This document shows, one piece after another, positions 23,511 to 30,681 of a stretch of 37,674 nucleotides of DNA (position 1 is the first letter of the stretch; every line of letters starts with the position of its first letter). The position numbers were made by a program, and so were the translations under genes. The notes under the pieces were generated by a model, which had not been told where the DNA came from, did not search any database, and was given only the letters and a program-made list of their open reading frames with translations. This DNA is from Ruminococcus sp. (GTDB lineage: Bacteria; Bacillota; Clostridia; Oscillospirales; Ruminococcaceae). Where the stretch lies: NCBI GenBank assembly GCA_017542125.1, contig JAFXXU010000040.1:1-37674 (forward strand), in the 5' to 3' direction.

Positions 23511-24261
23511 AGCTGATCACCTTTTCCTTATTCTTTACTTCTGTTGTCTCCGGCTTCTCTGCGGCGATCCTTTCCTTTGTGACTATGGTGTAGGCAGAGC
23601 CGTATTTCGAGAGGGATGCGGGGTATATCTTAAGCTCGTCAAGCATATGGGCGAGCCAGAGGGGCATGGCGTTGGTTATCTTGATCTCCATTACCCTTAC
23701 GCCGTCGGGCAGGATCGTTCTTCCGTAGGAGCCGCTCTCCAGGAGCAGATCGTTCTCACGGAAGGTTATGTTGCGGTCAAAGGTCACACGCAGCTCGGGA
23801 TCCTCGTTGCCGAACATGGCGATCCGGTCGTAGCTCAGATACATTGCGGGGCCTATGCCCTTATAGAATTTCATAAAGTATATGAGCTCGTTTTCGATCT
23901 GGGTATCCTTGCAGCCTACGGATCTGCCGCTGATGAGCTCTGCTACCTGATCCAGCTTGACCGAGATCCTCCGCTTGTAGACGATGCCCTTGAATTTCTT
24001 CTTCACCTCTACGAACACGCTCTCGCCCGGCTTCGGTACTCCGTAGCTGCGTACCCTGAGCTTTTCCTTGTAGATAGGCTTCTCTAAGGAGCGCCGCACC
24101 AGAAGATGCTCGGGGGTGTCGTAGTAGATGTTGCAGATCTTGGTCTCGCCGTACTTGTCAACGGTCATATAACCTTCGAGGCGCTTCCGGAGCTCGGTGT
24201 ACTGCTGCTCATCGAGGATGTATTTCCTCTCGACCCGCTTGAACACAGCCTGGAAAGCCAT
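23503..24261 (-). CDS. VTC-domain protein, polyphosphate-polymerase type
   Basis: The 252-aa product is a stand-alone VTC domain. In yeast Vtc4 this fold makes polyphosphate from ATP inside a basic tunnel. The charged strands expected for the tunnel are all present: FKRVERKYIL (about 7-16), YYDTPEHLLVRRSLEKPIYK, KLRVRSYG, VFVEVKKKFKGIVYKRRISV, VMEIKITNAMPLW, and the C-terminal LSKYGSAY. No membrane segment, signal peptide or SPX domain is seen, so the protein should be cytoplasmic and depend on the DUF4956 partner for the membrane. Its promoter carries the same 11-bp repeat operator as the response regulator gene. Family members without proven activity exist, so polyphosphate synthesis is a prediction. 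Confidence 0.9.
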   Translation of the reverse strand: MAFQAVFKRVERKYILDEQQYTELRKRLEGYMTVDKYGETKICNIYYDTPEHLLVRRSLEKPIYKEKLRVRSYGVPKPGESVFVEVKKKFKGIVYKRRISVKLDQVAELISGRSVGCKDTQIENELIYFMKFYKGIGPAMYLSYDRIAMFGNEDPELRVTFDRNITFRENDLLLESGSYGRTILPDGVRVMEIKITNAMPLWLAHMLDELKIYPASLSKYGSAYTIVTKERIAAEKPETTEVKNKEKVISCA

Positions 24262-24335
24262 TTCATCAACCCCTTTTTCATATCCTGCGGACGGAAGACC
24301 TTACTTCACAGCCCTCCGCCCGCGTCTTTAACTAT

Positions 24336-24367
24336 ATTATAGCCCCTCACCTTTAATTTGACTTTAA
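24336..24367 (-). promoter_or_regulatory. VTC-DUF4956 promoter with tandem regulator hexamers
   Basis: On the minus strand TTAAAG (24367-24362), five bases, TTAAAG (24356-24351), nine bases, TATAAT (24341-24336). The 11-bp repeat period is typical for OmpR/PhoB-family regulators, and the inner hexamer falls where a -35 would be. No good -35 is present, so activation is likely. The arrangement is repeated at 26432-26463. Confidence 0.72.
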
Positions 24368-24390
24368 CCGAAGGTGAAAGTTTTGTGATA

Positions 24391-25686
24391 TCAGCCCTTG
24401 AATGTTATTGAGAAGGTTATCCTGCCCTCGGAAGCGGAGCAGGAGATCTTTGCCTTGTGAGCGTCGGCGGTGGCCTTTGCTATGGAGAGACCGATGCCGT
24501 AGCCGCCGCTGCCCTTGCGCTGCCTTGCCTCGTCGGCGCGGTAGAAGCGGTCAAAGAGCCGGGAGAGATCCCCCTTCGGGGGCTCCTTGCAGTCGTTTGA
24601 GACCGAGAGCTTCACGCCCTTATGGGTGTGCTTGAGGCTCACGGTGATGTTTCCGCCCTCGTCGCAGTATTTGACGGCGTTATCGCAGAAGATGCCCACC
24701 GTCTGGGCTATGGAGGCGCTGTCGCCCACTATGAGGATGTCCTCATCTATATCCAGCTTGAAGCTCTCGCCGTGAGTTCTTGCGGGGGCTTCAAACTCCG
24801 CGGCGGTTTTCATTACCACCTCCGAGAGATCAAAGCTTATAAACTCCTTCTTCTCCTGAGCCTCGTCCATTTTCGAGAGGCGCATAAGATCTTTTACCAG
24901 CCCGTCGAGGCGCTTGATCTGGTTCTTGGTGCTTTCCGTCCACTCGCTGGGCTCTGAGGTCATCTCGAGGACCTCGGTGTTGGCGGAGATTATGGCGAGG
25001 GGCGTTTTGATCTCGTGGCTGGCGTCGGTGATGAACTGCTTCTGCTTTTCGTGGGCTGCTATAAAGGGCTTGACCGCTCTGCGGGAGAGCAGGACTATCA
25101 GCCCCAGCACGAACACGAAGCTGGCTGCGGATATGCCTATGGAGATCAGCAGGAACCTCTGCTTGGTCTCCATATTCTGTCTGCGGTCGAGGAAGATGAT
25201 GAAATCGCTTGTCCCCCCGTCGCAGATCTGGTAGCGGTAATTGCCGATGGTGCCGGTCTCCTCGCCGGAGGCTTTTGCCTCCTGTGCCAGCTCCTCGGCC
25301 TTTTCGCTGTCAACGGCGGCAATATGGGTCATATCCTTATTGGCGATCTCCCCCGCCTCGTTGTAGTAGACTACGAAATAACGGGTCTGGTAGCGGGTCT
25401 CCTCATTTATTGATTTGCGGTCGCGGAAGTCGAACTTCGGCATCGACCCCATTTTCTGATCGTTATTCTTCTGGTCGTTGTTTTTCATATCGGGAGGATT
25501 GCCGTCCCGGCCGAAGAAGTCGGGGAAGCTGCCGCCTCCGCCGCTTATCATAGCGATGAGCTCATCCTCGTTTTCTCTGAGCTGATAGCTGTTTATGATA
25601 TTTATAGCCGCGACGACCGCCGTCAGCACGGAAAACAGCGAGACGGCAGTAATGAGTATAAATTTTCTCCGGAGCTTTTTTATCAT
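24391..25686 (-). CDS. Sensor histidine kinase
   Basis: This 431-aa membrane kinase has TM1 at about 10-30, an outer region of about 140 residues with a low-complexity Asp/Asn/Lys/Met tract (repeats of KNNDQK), TM2 (about 175-198), the dimerisation helix with His224 in FITDASHEIKTPLA, and an ATPase domain with DNAVKYCDEGG and GSGGYGIGLSIA. No HAMP domain is clear. The ATG at 25686 is preferred because GAGGTG lies six bases upstream. A GTG at 25695 is part of that ribosome site. The gene follows the response regulator by 27 bases and precedes the VTC gene on the same strand. Its signal is unknown. Envelope or phosphate conditions are guesses from the neighbours. Confidence 0.94.
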   Translation of the reverse strand: MIKKLRRKFILITAVSLFSVLTAVVAAINIINSYQLRENEDELIAMISGGGGSFPDFFGRDGNPPDMKNNDQKNNDQKMGSMPKFDFRDRKSINEETRYQTRYFVVYYNEAGEIANKDMTHIAAVDSEKAEELAQEAKASGEETGTIGNYRYQICDGGTSDFIIFLDRRQNMETKQRFLLISIGISAASFVFVLGLIVLLSRRAVKPFIAAHEKQKQFITDASHEIKTPLAIISANTEVLEMTSEPSEWTESTKNQIKRLDGLVKDLMRLSKMDEAQEKKEFISFDLSEVVMKTAAEFEAPARTHGESFKLDIDEDILIVGDSASIAQTVGIFCDNAVKYCDEGGNITVSLKHTHKGVKLSVSNDCKEPPKGDLSRLFDRFYRADEARQRKGSGGYGIGLSIAKATADAHKAKISCSASEGRITFSITFKG

Positions 25687-25713
25687 ATCCGTCACCTCAG
25701 AGCGGGCGGGGCA

Positions 25714-26388
25714 TCATTTCTTCTCTTCAAGAGAATATCCCACGCCTCGGGTAGCTTTTATCTCGATATCAGCGCCTATCTGCTGGAGCTTTTTGCGGAG
25801 GTAGGAGATGTAGACCCACACCACATTGATCTCTGCGTCGGAGTCATAGCCCCAGATCTTCTCCATAAAGCGCTCGGTGGAGATAAGGCGGTTCTTGTTC
25901 ATCATCATCATTTCCAGCAGCTGGAACTCCTTAGAGCTCAGTTTCTGGGAGCCGTTGGGCCCCGTGAGGTCGAAGGACTCGCGGCTGAGGGTAGTGTTGC
26001 CCATTTTAAGGTCATTGGGGGCGAACTCTGTTTTTCTGCGGGTCATAGCTCTGATCCTTGCCAGGAGCTCCCCCATTGAAAACGGCTTGGTGAGGTAGTC
26101 ATCAGCTCCGGCATCGAGGCCGGTGATCTTATCGTCGGTCTCCGACTTAGCGGTAAGGATGAGCACGGGGGAATCCACGCCCTCGGCTCTGAGCTTTTTG
26201 AGCACCTCGATACCGTTCATTTTAGGCATCATAACGTCCAGGACGATACCGTCGTAATCGCCTGTTCTGCCGTAGGCATAGGCATCTGCGCCGTCGTAGA
26301 CGGCATCGACGGAATAATTATTATGTTTAAGGATCGCGCACAGTGCATTTGAGAGCTCACGCTCATCTTCTGCGAGAAGTAGTCTCAT
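25714..26388 (-). CDS. OmpR-family response regulator
   Basis: The 224-aa product has an N-terminal receiver with Asp51 in VLDVMMPKMNG, the acidic pair AEDE (about 7-10), Thr in LTAKSE and Lys in YLTKPF. A winged-helix DNA-binding domain follows from about 125 (LSSKEFQLLEMMMMNKNRLI to WVYISYLRKKL). It is intact and of standard length. The start at 26388 is set by GGGAGG eight bases upstream. ATG 26394 would be too close. It is the first gene of the RR-HK unit. Regulators of this family bind direct repeats with an 11-bp period. Such repeats lie in its own promoter and in the VTC promoter, so autoregulation and control of VTC-DUF4956 are predicted. Confidence 0.95.
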   Translation of the reverse strand: MRLLLAEDERELSNALCAILKHNNYSVDAVYDGADAYAYGRTGDYDGIVLDVMMPKMNGIEVLKKLRAEGVDSPVLILTAKSETDDKITGLDAGADDYLTKPFSMGELLARIRAMTRRKTEFAPNDLKMGNTTLSRESFDLTGPNGSQKLSSKEFQLLEMMMMNKNRLISTERFMEKIWGYDSDAEINVVWVYISYLRKKLQQIGADIEIKATRGVGYSLEEKK

Positions 26389-26431
26389 ACTCATTACCTC
26401 CCAGGTTGAGGGTCATTTATCTTCGTATTCC

Positions 26432-26463
26432 ATTATATATGACGGACTTTAATTATACTTAAA
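26432..26463 (-). promoter_or_regulatory. Response regulator promoter with tandem hexamers
   Basis: On the minus strand TTTAAG (26463-26458), five bases, TTAAAG (26452-26447), nine bases, TATAAT (26437-26432). Spacing is identical to that of the VTC promoter, with one mismatch in the outer hexamer. It predicts that the regulator controls its own operon. Confidence 0.7.
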
Positions 26464-26465
26464 GC

Positions 26466-26540
26466 GCACACAGAGCAAAATTCAAGGCACAAAGCCAAAT
26501 AGACCCCGCCCCCTTGACCCGCGTTTGATTTAATGGCTTT
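26466..26540. repeat. Dispersed intergenic repeat, copy C
   Basis: GCACA begins the copy at 26466 and the core TCAAGGCACAAAGCC is at 26482-26496. The following AAATAGACC and CGCCCCCTTGACC tracts recall the copies at 10.4 and 37.4 kb. It is more diverged, and the inverted right part is weak (TGGCTTTGCTT near 26533-26543). It lies beside the 3' end of the 26549-27106 gene and directly upstream of the regulator promoter. Confidence 0.75.
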
Positions 26541-26548
26541 GCTTGGTC

Positions 26549-27106
26549 TTAGCTTTCTTCATCCTCTGCTTCCGGCTTCTTGTAAATGAGCTCTGTCCAG
26601 ACTCTCTCTCCGTCAGTGTAAACTCTCACTCTCTCTTGATCGTAACACGGCTTTAACCGGAATCTCCCCTCCGGCTTCTCCATAAGCGAAAGGTAACTGT
26701 AGCTCTCCGAAAGCGCTTCTCTCTCTTCCCCGCTGAACGGGTCGGTGTACTTCACCCGGAACCGGCAGATGATGTTCTTAGCCTTGTATCCCTCTGTCGT
26801 GTCCAGCTCCTTGCCGAAAAAGATCGCTTTCTTTTCCGTGCCGGTTATCTCCCCGCTGACCTCCGTAAGCGTCAGCATCTCTTCCATATGAGCTATCTTC
26901 GGCCTCGCCTTCTTGTTCACCGTGTAGTCGGATATGAACCCGCCCGCAAAGAACATTACTGCGATTATAATGAAGGGCAGGGCCTGTATTATCCCGCCCT
27001 CCATAATTAGCATCGCTCCCGCAAGCAGCACCGAGAATACCCCGAAGATCACTCCCACCGTCCTGCCTGATTCGGTCAGGCGGTAGCCGATAGGATATAT
27101 CCTCAT
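26549..27106 (-). CDS. Two-TM membrane protein coupled to alpha-galactosidase
   Basis: The 185-aa product has two membrane segments (about 17-36 and 43-62) separated by a few residues, then a soluble domain of about 120 residues with charged beta-strand-like stretches (IICRFRVKYTDPFSGEE, RVRVYTDGERVWTELIY). I recognise no family. DUF3592-like proteins have a related layout of membrane segments plus a small strand-rich domain, but the match is weak. The ATG lies one base after the GH36 stop, so translation is coupled, although the two products have no obvious functional link. A repeat copy sits at its 3' end. Confidence 0.75.
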   Translation of the reverse strand: MRIYPIGYRLTESGRTVGVIFGVFSVLLAGAMLIMEGGIIQALPFIIIAVMFFAGGFISDYTVNKKARPKIAHMEEMLTLTEVSGEITGTEKKAIFFGKELDTTEGYKAKNIICRFRVKYTDPFSGEEREALSESYSYLSLMEKPEGRFRLKPCYDQERVRVYTDGERVWTELIYKKPEAEDEES

Positions 27107-27107
27107 A

Positions 27108-29306
27108 TCATTCCGCCCGGATGAAGTGTATCAGCTTGCTCTGGTAATCTCCCCACAGCCCGCCGATGTTTATGCCGCAGTTCATCAGCGCCGCTCCCGA
27201 GAGCCTGACCTCGGGCTTTTCTTCATCGAAGTAGTAAGCCTCCGGGTCGAGACCCTTGAGCATTATCCTCCTGCTGCGCTGGTTGGGTCTTGCCGATACC
27301 TGCACGAACTCGAACAGAGCCTCGCTCCTGTCCTTGGCGACAAACTCCCAGGCGTCGAAGCTGTTGTCCTCGAACATATTGCCTATGCGGTAATGGTCGC
27401 CGGTGCGGACGAGGGAGTTGTACTTTTTGAACTCAGCGATCTGCCCGGGGATGGCGTCTCTGTCCTGCTGAGGGATGCGGGTAACATCAAGCTCGTAGCC
27501 GAAGGTGCCCACCATAGCAACGTGGCCTCTGGTCTGGAAGGGTGTGCTCCTGCCCACGGTGTGGTTCGGGCAGTCGGAGACGTGGGCGCCCATTGCCGAG
27601 CAGGGATAGCACATAGAGGTGCCGTGCTGTATCTTCAGACGCTCAATGGCGTCGGTGTCGTCGGAGCACCAGATCTGCGGCGAGAAGTAGAGCATACCCG
27701 GGTCGAAGCGTGCTCCGCCGCCGGAGCAGTTCTCCAGCAGGATATGGGGATAATCTGTGGTGAGCCTGCCCATGAGCTCATAAACTCCCAGGACATAGCG
27801 GTGCCAAAGCTCTTTCTGCTTTTCCGGGGGCAGAGCTGAGGAGCCCACCTCGGTGAGCTGGCGGTTCATATCCCATTTGATGTATTCGATATTTGCCGAG
27901 TCGAGGATCTTTCTCATCATAGAGTAGACATAGTCCCTGACCTCCTTGCGGGAGTAGTCGAGGACGTACTGATCCCGGCAGAGGGTCATAGGTCTGCCCT
28001 TGACCTGCAATGCCCAATCGGGGTGAGCGCGGTAGAGGTCGGAGTCGGGGCTTATCATTTCCGGCTCGAACCAGATGCCGAACATCATCCCCAGCTTGTT
28101 TACCTCATCCACCAGGTATTTAAGGGTGGTGCCCAGCTTCTTCTCATAGACGAACCAGTCACCCAGGGAGGAATTATCGCTGTCCCGGTGGCCGAACCAG
28201 CCGTCATCCATGACCAGCATCTCGATGCCCAGCTTTGAGGCTTCTCTGGCTATGGAGATGAGCTTTTCGGTATCGAAGCCGAAGTAGGTGGCCTCCCAGT
28301 TGTTTATCAGAATGGGGCGGCGCTTATCCTTATATTCCCCGCGGATAAGGTTCTCGCGGTAGAGGTCGTGGAAGGTGCGGCTCATAGCTCCGAGGCCGCT
28401 GTCCGAATGCACCATTACCACCTCGGGGGCGGTGAAGCTCTCGCCGGGGCCCAGCTCCCAGCTGAAATCGGTATCGTTAATACCCATAACGAAGCGGGTC
28501 TTCTTATGCTGAGTGACCTCGGCCTGAGATTTGAAGTTGCCGGAATAAACGAAATTGAAGCCGAAGACCTGGCCGCTGTCCTCATCGGCATTGCGGGCGC
28601 AGAGGGCGGTGAAGGGGTTGTTCTGGTGAGAGCTCTCTCCCCGCATAGAGTCGATCGACTGCTTGCCGTGGTGGAGGGGCGCTCTTTCGACAGCCCGTTC
28701 TCTCGCCCAGGAGCCGTTCAAGGTTATCATATCGAACCTATCGGTGTCAAAGTCCACGCAGGCGGAGAAAACTCTCGACAGCCCGCAGGGCTTGTCGCCC
28801 GCATTCTTCACGATGACCGAGCGGGTGATGACATCCAGCTTTTCAAAGGCGGTATAGATAAGGGTCACCTCCAGATTTGCGGGGGCATCCTCCATAACTA
28901 TCTCAAGGGTCTCGCAGGGGCTTTTCTCGGTGGCAAAGGTGGCGGGGAGGCCTTCAAGCGCAGGCTTGCCGCTGTATATCCTGTGGGACTTATATCTCAG
29001 GTCACAGGTAGAGGTGCCGTCGGGGGCTGAGATACGGAAGGCGTGCTCCCGGTAATCTCCCAGGCCGTAGCAGGGGTATTCAAAGGGGAGGGTATCGAGA
29101 TAAACTGCGCGGTCGCGGTCATTGACCTCGGGGGTCCAGGGGTTCTCGTCGAGGCGGAGAAGGTAGGTGAGGTCCTCGTCGGGGACGGCATTGCCGAACC
29201 AGACGTGGGCGAGGTAGCCGCAGGGGGCTATCTTGATGATATAATCGGTATTACTGCCTGCTCTGAGGCGGAACTGTCCTGCTGATCCATTGAATGAAAC
29301 GGGCAT
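27108..29306 (-). CDS. GH36 alpha-galactosidase
   Basis: This enzyme hydrolyses terminal alpha-1,6-galactose from raffinose-type sugars and galactomannan. The 732-aa length is normal. The N-terminal beta-supersandwich is followed by a TIM barrel with NNWEATYFGFDTEKL, LVMDDGWFGHR, the nucleophile Asp479 in YIKWDMNR, and the acid/base Asp549 in WCSDDTDAIERL. Their spacing of 70 residues equals that of Geobacillus AgaA (478 and 548). There is no signal peptide, so it is probably cytoplasmic. The start at 29306 (MPVSFNGSAG) follows AAGGAG. The longest frame begins at 29381, upstream of the predicted transcription start, and is rejected. No transporter or LacI regulator lies beside it. Confidence 0.95.
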   Translation of the reverse strand: MPVSFNGSAGQFRLRAGSNTDYIIKIAPCGYLAHVWFGNAVPDEDLTYLLRLDENPWTPEVNDRDRAVYLDTLPFEYPCYGLGDYREHAFRISAPDGTSTCDLRYKSHRIYSGKPALEGLPATFATEKSPCETLEIVMEDAPANLEVTLIYTAFEKLDVITRSVIVKNAGDKPCGLSRVFSACVDFDTDRFDMITLNGSWARERAVERAPLHHGKQSIDSMRGESSHQNNPFTALCARNADEDSGQVFGFNFVYSGNFKSQAEVTQHKKTRFVMGINDTDFSWELGPGESFTAPEVVMVHSDSGLGAMSRTFHDLYRENLIRGEYKDKRRPILINNWEATYFGFDTEKLISIAREASKLGIEMLVMDDGWFGHRDSDNSSLGDWFVYEKKLGTTLKYLVDEVNKLGMMFGIWFEPEMISPDSDLYRAHPDWALQVKGRPMTLCRDQYVLDYSRKEVRDYVYSMMRKILDSANIEYIKWDMNRQLTEVGSSALPPEKQKELWHRYVLGVYELMGRLTTDYPHILLENCSGGGARFDPGMLYFSPQIWCSDDTDAIERLKIQHGTSMCYPCSAMGAHVSDCPNHTVGRSTPFQTRGHVAMVGTFGYELDVTRIPQQDRDAIPGQIAEFKKYNSLVRTGDHYRIGNMFEDNSFDAWEFVAKDRSEALFEFVQVSARPNQRSRRIMLKGLDPEAYYFDEEKPEVRLSGAALMNCGINIGGLWGDYQSKLIHFIRAE

Positions 29307-29379
29307 AACGGGCATCTCCTTTTTTCTGAAATGTGGGGTATTACCGGGCTGCGGGACCACCGTGCCGATAATTAGTTTC

Positions 29380-29408
29380 ATTATAGCAATTTTTTAAAGA
29401 TAATGCAA
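29380..29408 (-). promoter_or_regulatory. GH36 promoter
   Basis: On the minus strand TTGCAT (29408-29403), a 17-bp spacer and TATAAT (29385-29380) predict a start near 29373, giving a leader of about 67 bases. No catabolite (cre) operator was recognised in it. Confidence 0.8.
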
Positions 29409-29451
29409 GGGCAGAAAACGATTAAGAGAAAATAAAATCTCCGGACAAAAC

Positions 29452-29484
29452 AAAAACCCGGAAGCAGCTCCTGCCGCCTCCGGG
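29452..29484 (-). terminator. Aquaporin gene terminator
   Basis: CCCGGA (29484-29479) pairs with TCCGGG (29462-29457) on the minus strand, with further partial pairing of GGCAG with CTGCT inside, followed by TTTTTG. It lies about 25 bases after the aquaporin stop. Confidence 0.85.
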
Positions 29485-29508
29485 CTGTATTAGTTATAGT
29501 GCCTGGGA

Positions 29509-30207
29509 TCAGTTCTTGTCCTTGATCACCATCGAGTAGATAAGTGCTGCACAGAAAGCACCGCACATAGGAGCAACGATGAACAGGATCATGTAAAGCA
29601 GTGACCAGCCGCTTGTGGCAGCAGCGCCGAAGATAGCGGGTCCGATGCTTCTTGCGGGGTTAACGGAAGTACCGGTGAGCGGGATACCAACGAGGTGAAC
29701 GAAGGTAAGAGCGATACCGATGAAGATACCGGCGTTGTTTCTGGTGCTCTCATTCTTGCTGGCAGTAACACTGAGGATAACAGTGATGAATACTGTGGTA
29801 AGAATAAGCTCAACAACGAATGCACCGAAGAAGTTGATGCCGGAGCCGCTGTAATCGCCGAAGGTGTTGGCACCGAAGCTGCAGTTCTTGATCTTAGCGG
29901 AGGTGCAGGCAACGATCACGAGATGACACAGAGAAGCAAATGTGCCTCCTGCGATCTGAGCTACGCTGTAACCAATAGCCTCTCCCAGAGACATTCTGCC
30001 GTCAAATACCATAGCAAAGGAAACTGCGGGGTTCAGATGAGCGCCGCTGATCTTGCCGATCGTATATGCTGCAACGATTATCGAAAGACCGAAGGCGACA
30101 GCGATAGCAAGAGTGTTTCCGCCGAAGATGGCAGTGCCGCAGCCGAAGAACACGAGACCGAAGGTACCCAGGAACTCAGCCAGAAGCTTTTGTGTTTTGG
30201 AATACAT
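29509..30207 (-). CDS. MIP-family channel (aquaporin / aquaglyceroporin)
   Basis: This membrane channel for water or small neutral solutes has six membrane segments. Both half-helix motifs are intact: SGAHLNPAVS and GTSVNPARSIGPA, the latter with the selectivity Arg directly after NPA. The 232-aa length and the sequence after the second NPA look closer to AqpZ-type water channels than to GlpF, which usually has an NPARD-type motif, but substrate choice cannot be settled. GGGAGG precedes the ATG by about seven bases. It is a single gene with its own promoter and terminator. A perfect 20-bp palindrome at the predicted transcription start suggests that a dimeric repressor controls it. Confidence 0.94.
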   Translation of the reverse strand: MYSKTQKLLAEFLGTFGLVFFGCGTAIFGGNTLAIAVAFGLSIIVAAYTIGKISGAHLNPAVSFAMVFDGRMSLGEAIGYSVAQIAGGTFASLCHLVIVACTSAKIKNCSFGANTFGDYSGSGINFFGAFVVELILTTVFITVILSVTASKNESTRNNAGIFIGIALTFVHLVGIPLTGTSVNPARSIGPAIFGAAATSGWSLLYMILFIVAPMCGAFCAALIYSMVIKDKN

Positions 30208-30230
30208 AATTATCTTCCTCCCAAAAATAG

Positions 30231-30250
30231 TATTAACCCAAAGGTTAATA
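30231..30250. promoter_or_regulatory. Perfect palindromic operator at the aquaporin start site
   Basis: TATTAACC-CAAA-GGTTAATA has eight-base perfect arms around four bases. It begins three bases downstream of the aquaporin -10 and covers the predicted +1. The position is ideal for a repressor. The cognate protein is unknown. Confidence 0.7.
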
Positions 30251-30252
30251 AT

Positions 30253-30281
30253 ATTTTAACTCATTTTTTTGATTTTGTCTA
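30253..30281 (-). promoter_or_regulatory. Aquaporin promoter
   Basis: On the minus strand TAGACA (30281-30276), a 17-bp spacer and TAAAAT (30258-30253). It lies about 46 bases before the coding start, in a very AT-rich stretch. Confidence 0.72.
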
Positions 30282-30395
30282 GTAGTAGAGTAAAATTTTT
30301 TAAAATTTTTGTATTTTGAACAAATATTACTAAACGTTTTAGTCGCTTTGAACACAAAACCTGCACGCTTTTGCGCACTATCCCCATGCCGGGCG

Positions 30396-30415
30396 GCCCC
30401 CGTAAGCCCGGGGGC
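30396..30415. other. GC-rich hairpin in the aquaporin-nifJ gap
   Basis: GCCCCCG (30396-30402) pairs with CGGGGGC (30409-30415) around six bases. The 473-base gap has AT-rich promoter DNA on both sides and this GC-rich island, but no reading frame I can support. The hairpin may insulate the two divergent promoters. Confidence 0.5.
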
Positions 30416-30504
30416 TATGTAAAGCAACGGATTTGAGACCGCGCAGAATACGGGTTTTCGGCAATTACCACAAAAAATATTAACAACTCTTTACAAAAAT
30501 ACTA

Positions 30505-30533
30505 TTTACAAAATCAAAATATAGTGATATAAT
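30505..30533 (+). promoter_or_regulatory. nifJ promoter
   Basis: TTTACA (30505-30510), a 17-bp spacer and TATAAT (30528-30533), preceded by an A/T-rich stretch that may act as an UP-like element. The predicted start is near 30540, about 140 bases before the coding start. Confidence 0.82.
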
Positions 30534-30539
30534 ATAAAG

Positions 30540-30681
30540 GATAAGGCGGGTGCTTTTTGTGCCTGCTTTTCCTGCGCGTTTGAGATAGTGCGCGCGATGT
30601 GCGGAGGGTGCCTCACCGCAAGACGGGGAGCGTCCGCCGCGAGCCATAGGTTTCTAATAAAATGAAAGGAATGATACTAAC
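30540..30681 (+). promoter_or_regulatory. Structured 5' leader of nifJ
   Basis: The leader of about 140 bases contains a hairpin with GCGG/CCGC and AGG/CCT stems (30601-30619) and directly after it GACG/CGTC (30622-30634). Then comes a loose stretch with the ribosome site AAAGGA. No known riboswitch consensus fits well. It may regulate or stabilise a highly expressed message. Confidence 0.45.

Noticed and set aside
29307-29381. 25-residue upstream extension of the GH36 gene
   Set aside because: Its start lies upstream of the predicted transcription start, inside the promoter, and the ATG at 29306 has a proper ribosome site.
30600-30660. ZTP (pfl) riboswitch in the nifJ leader
   Set aside because: GGGGAGCG and a nearby CCGCC recall part of the ZTP consensus, but the upstream pairing partner and the 3' GGGC loop are missing and the gene is not in purine or folate metabolism.
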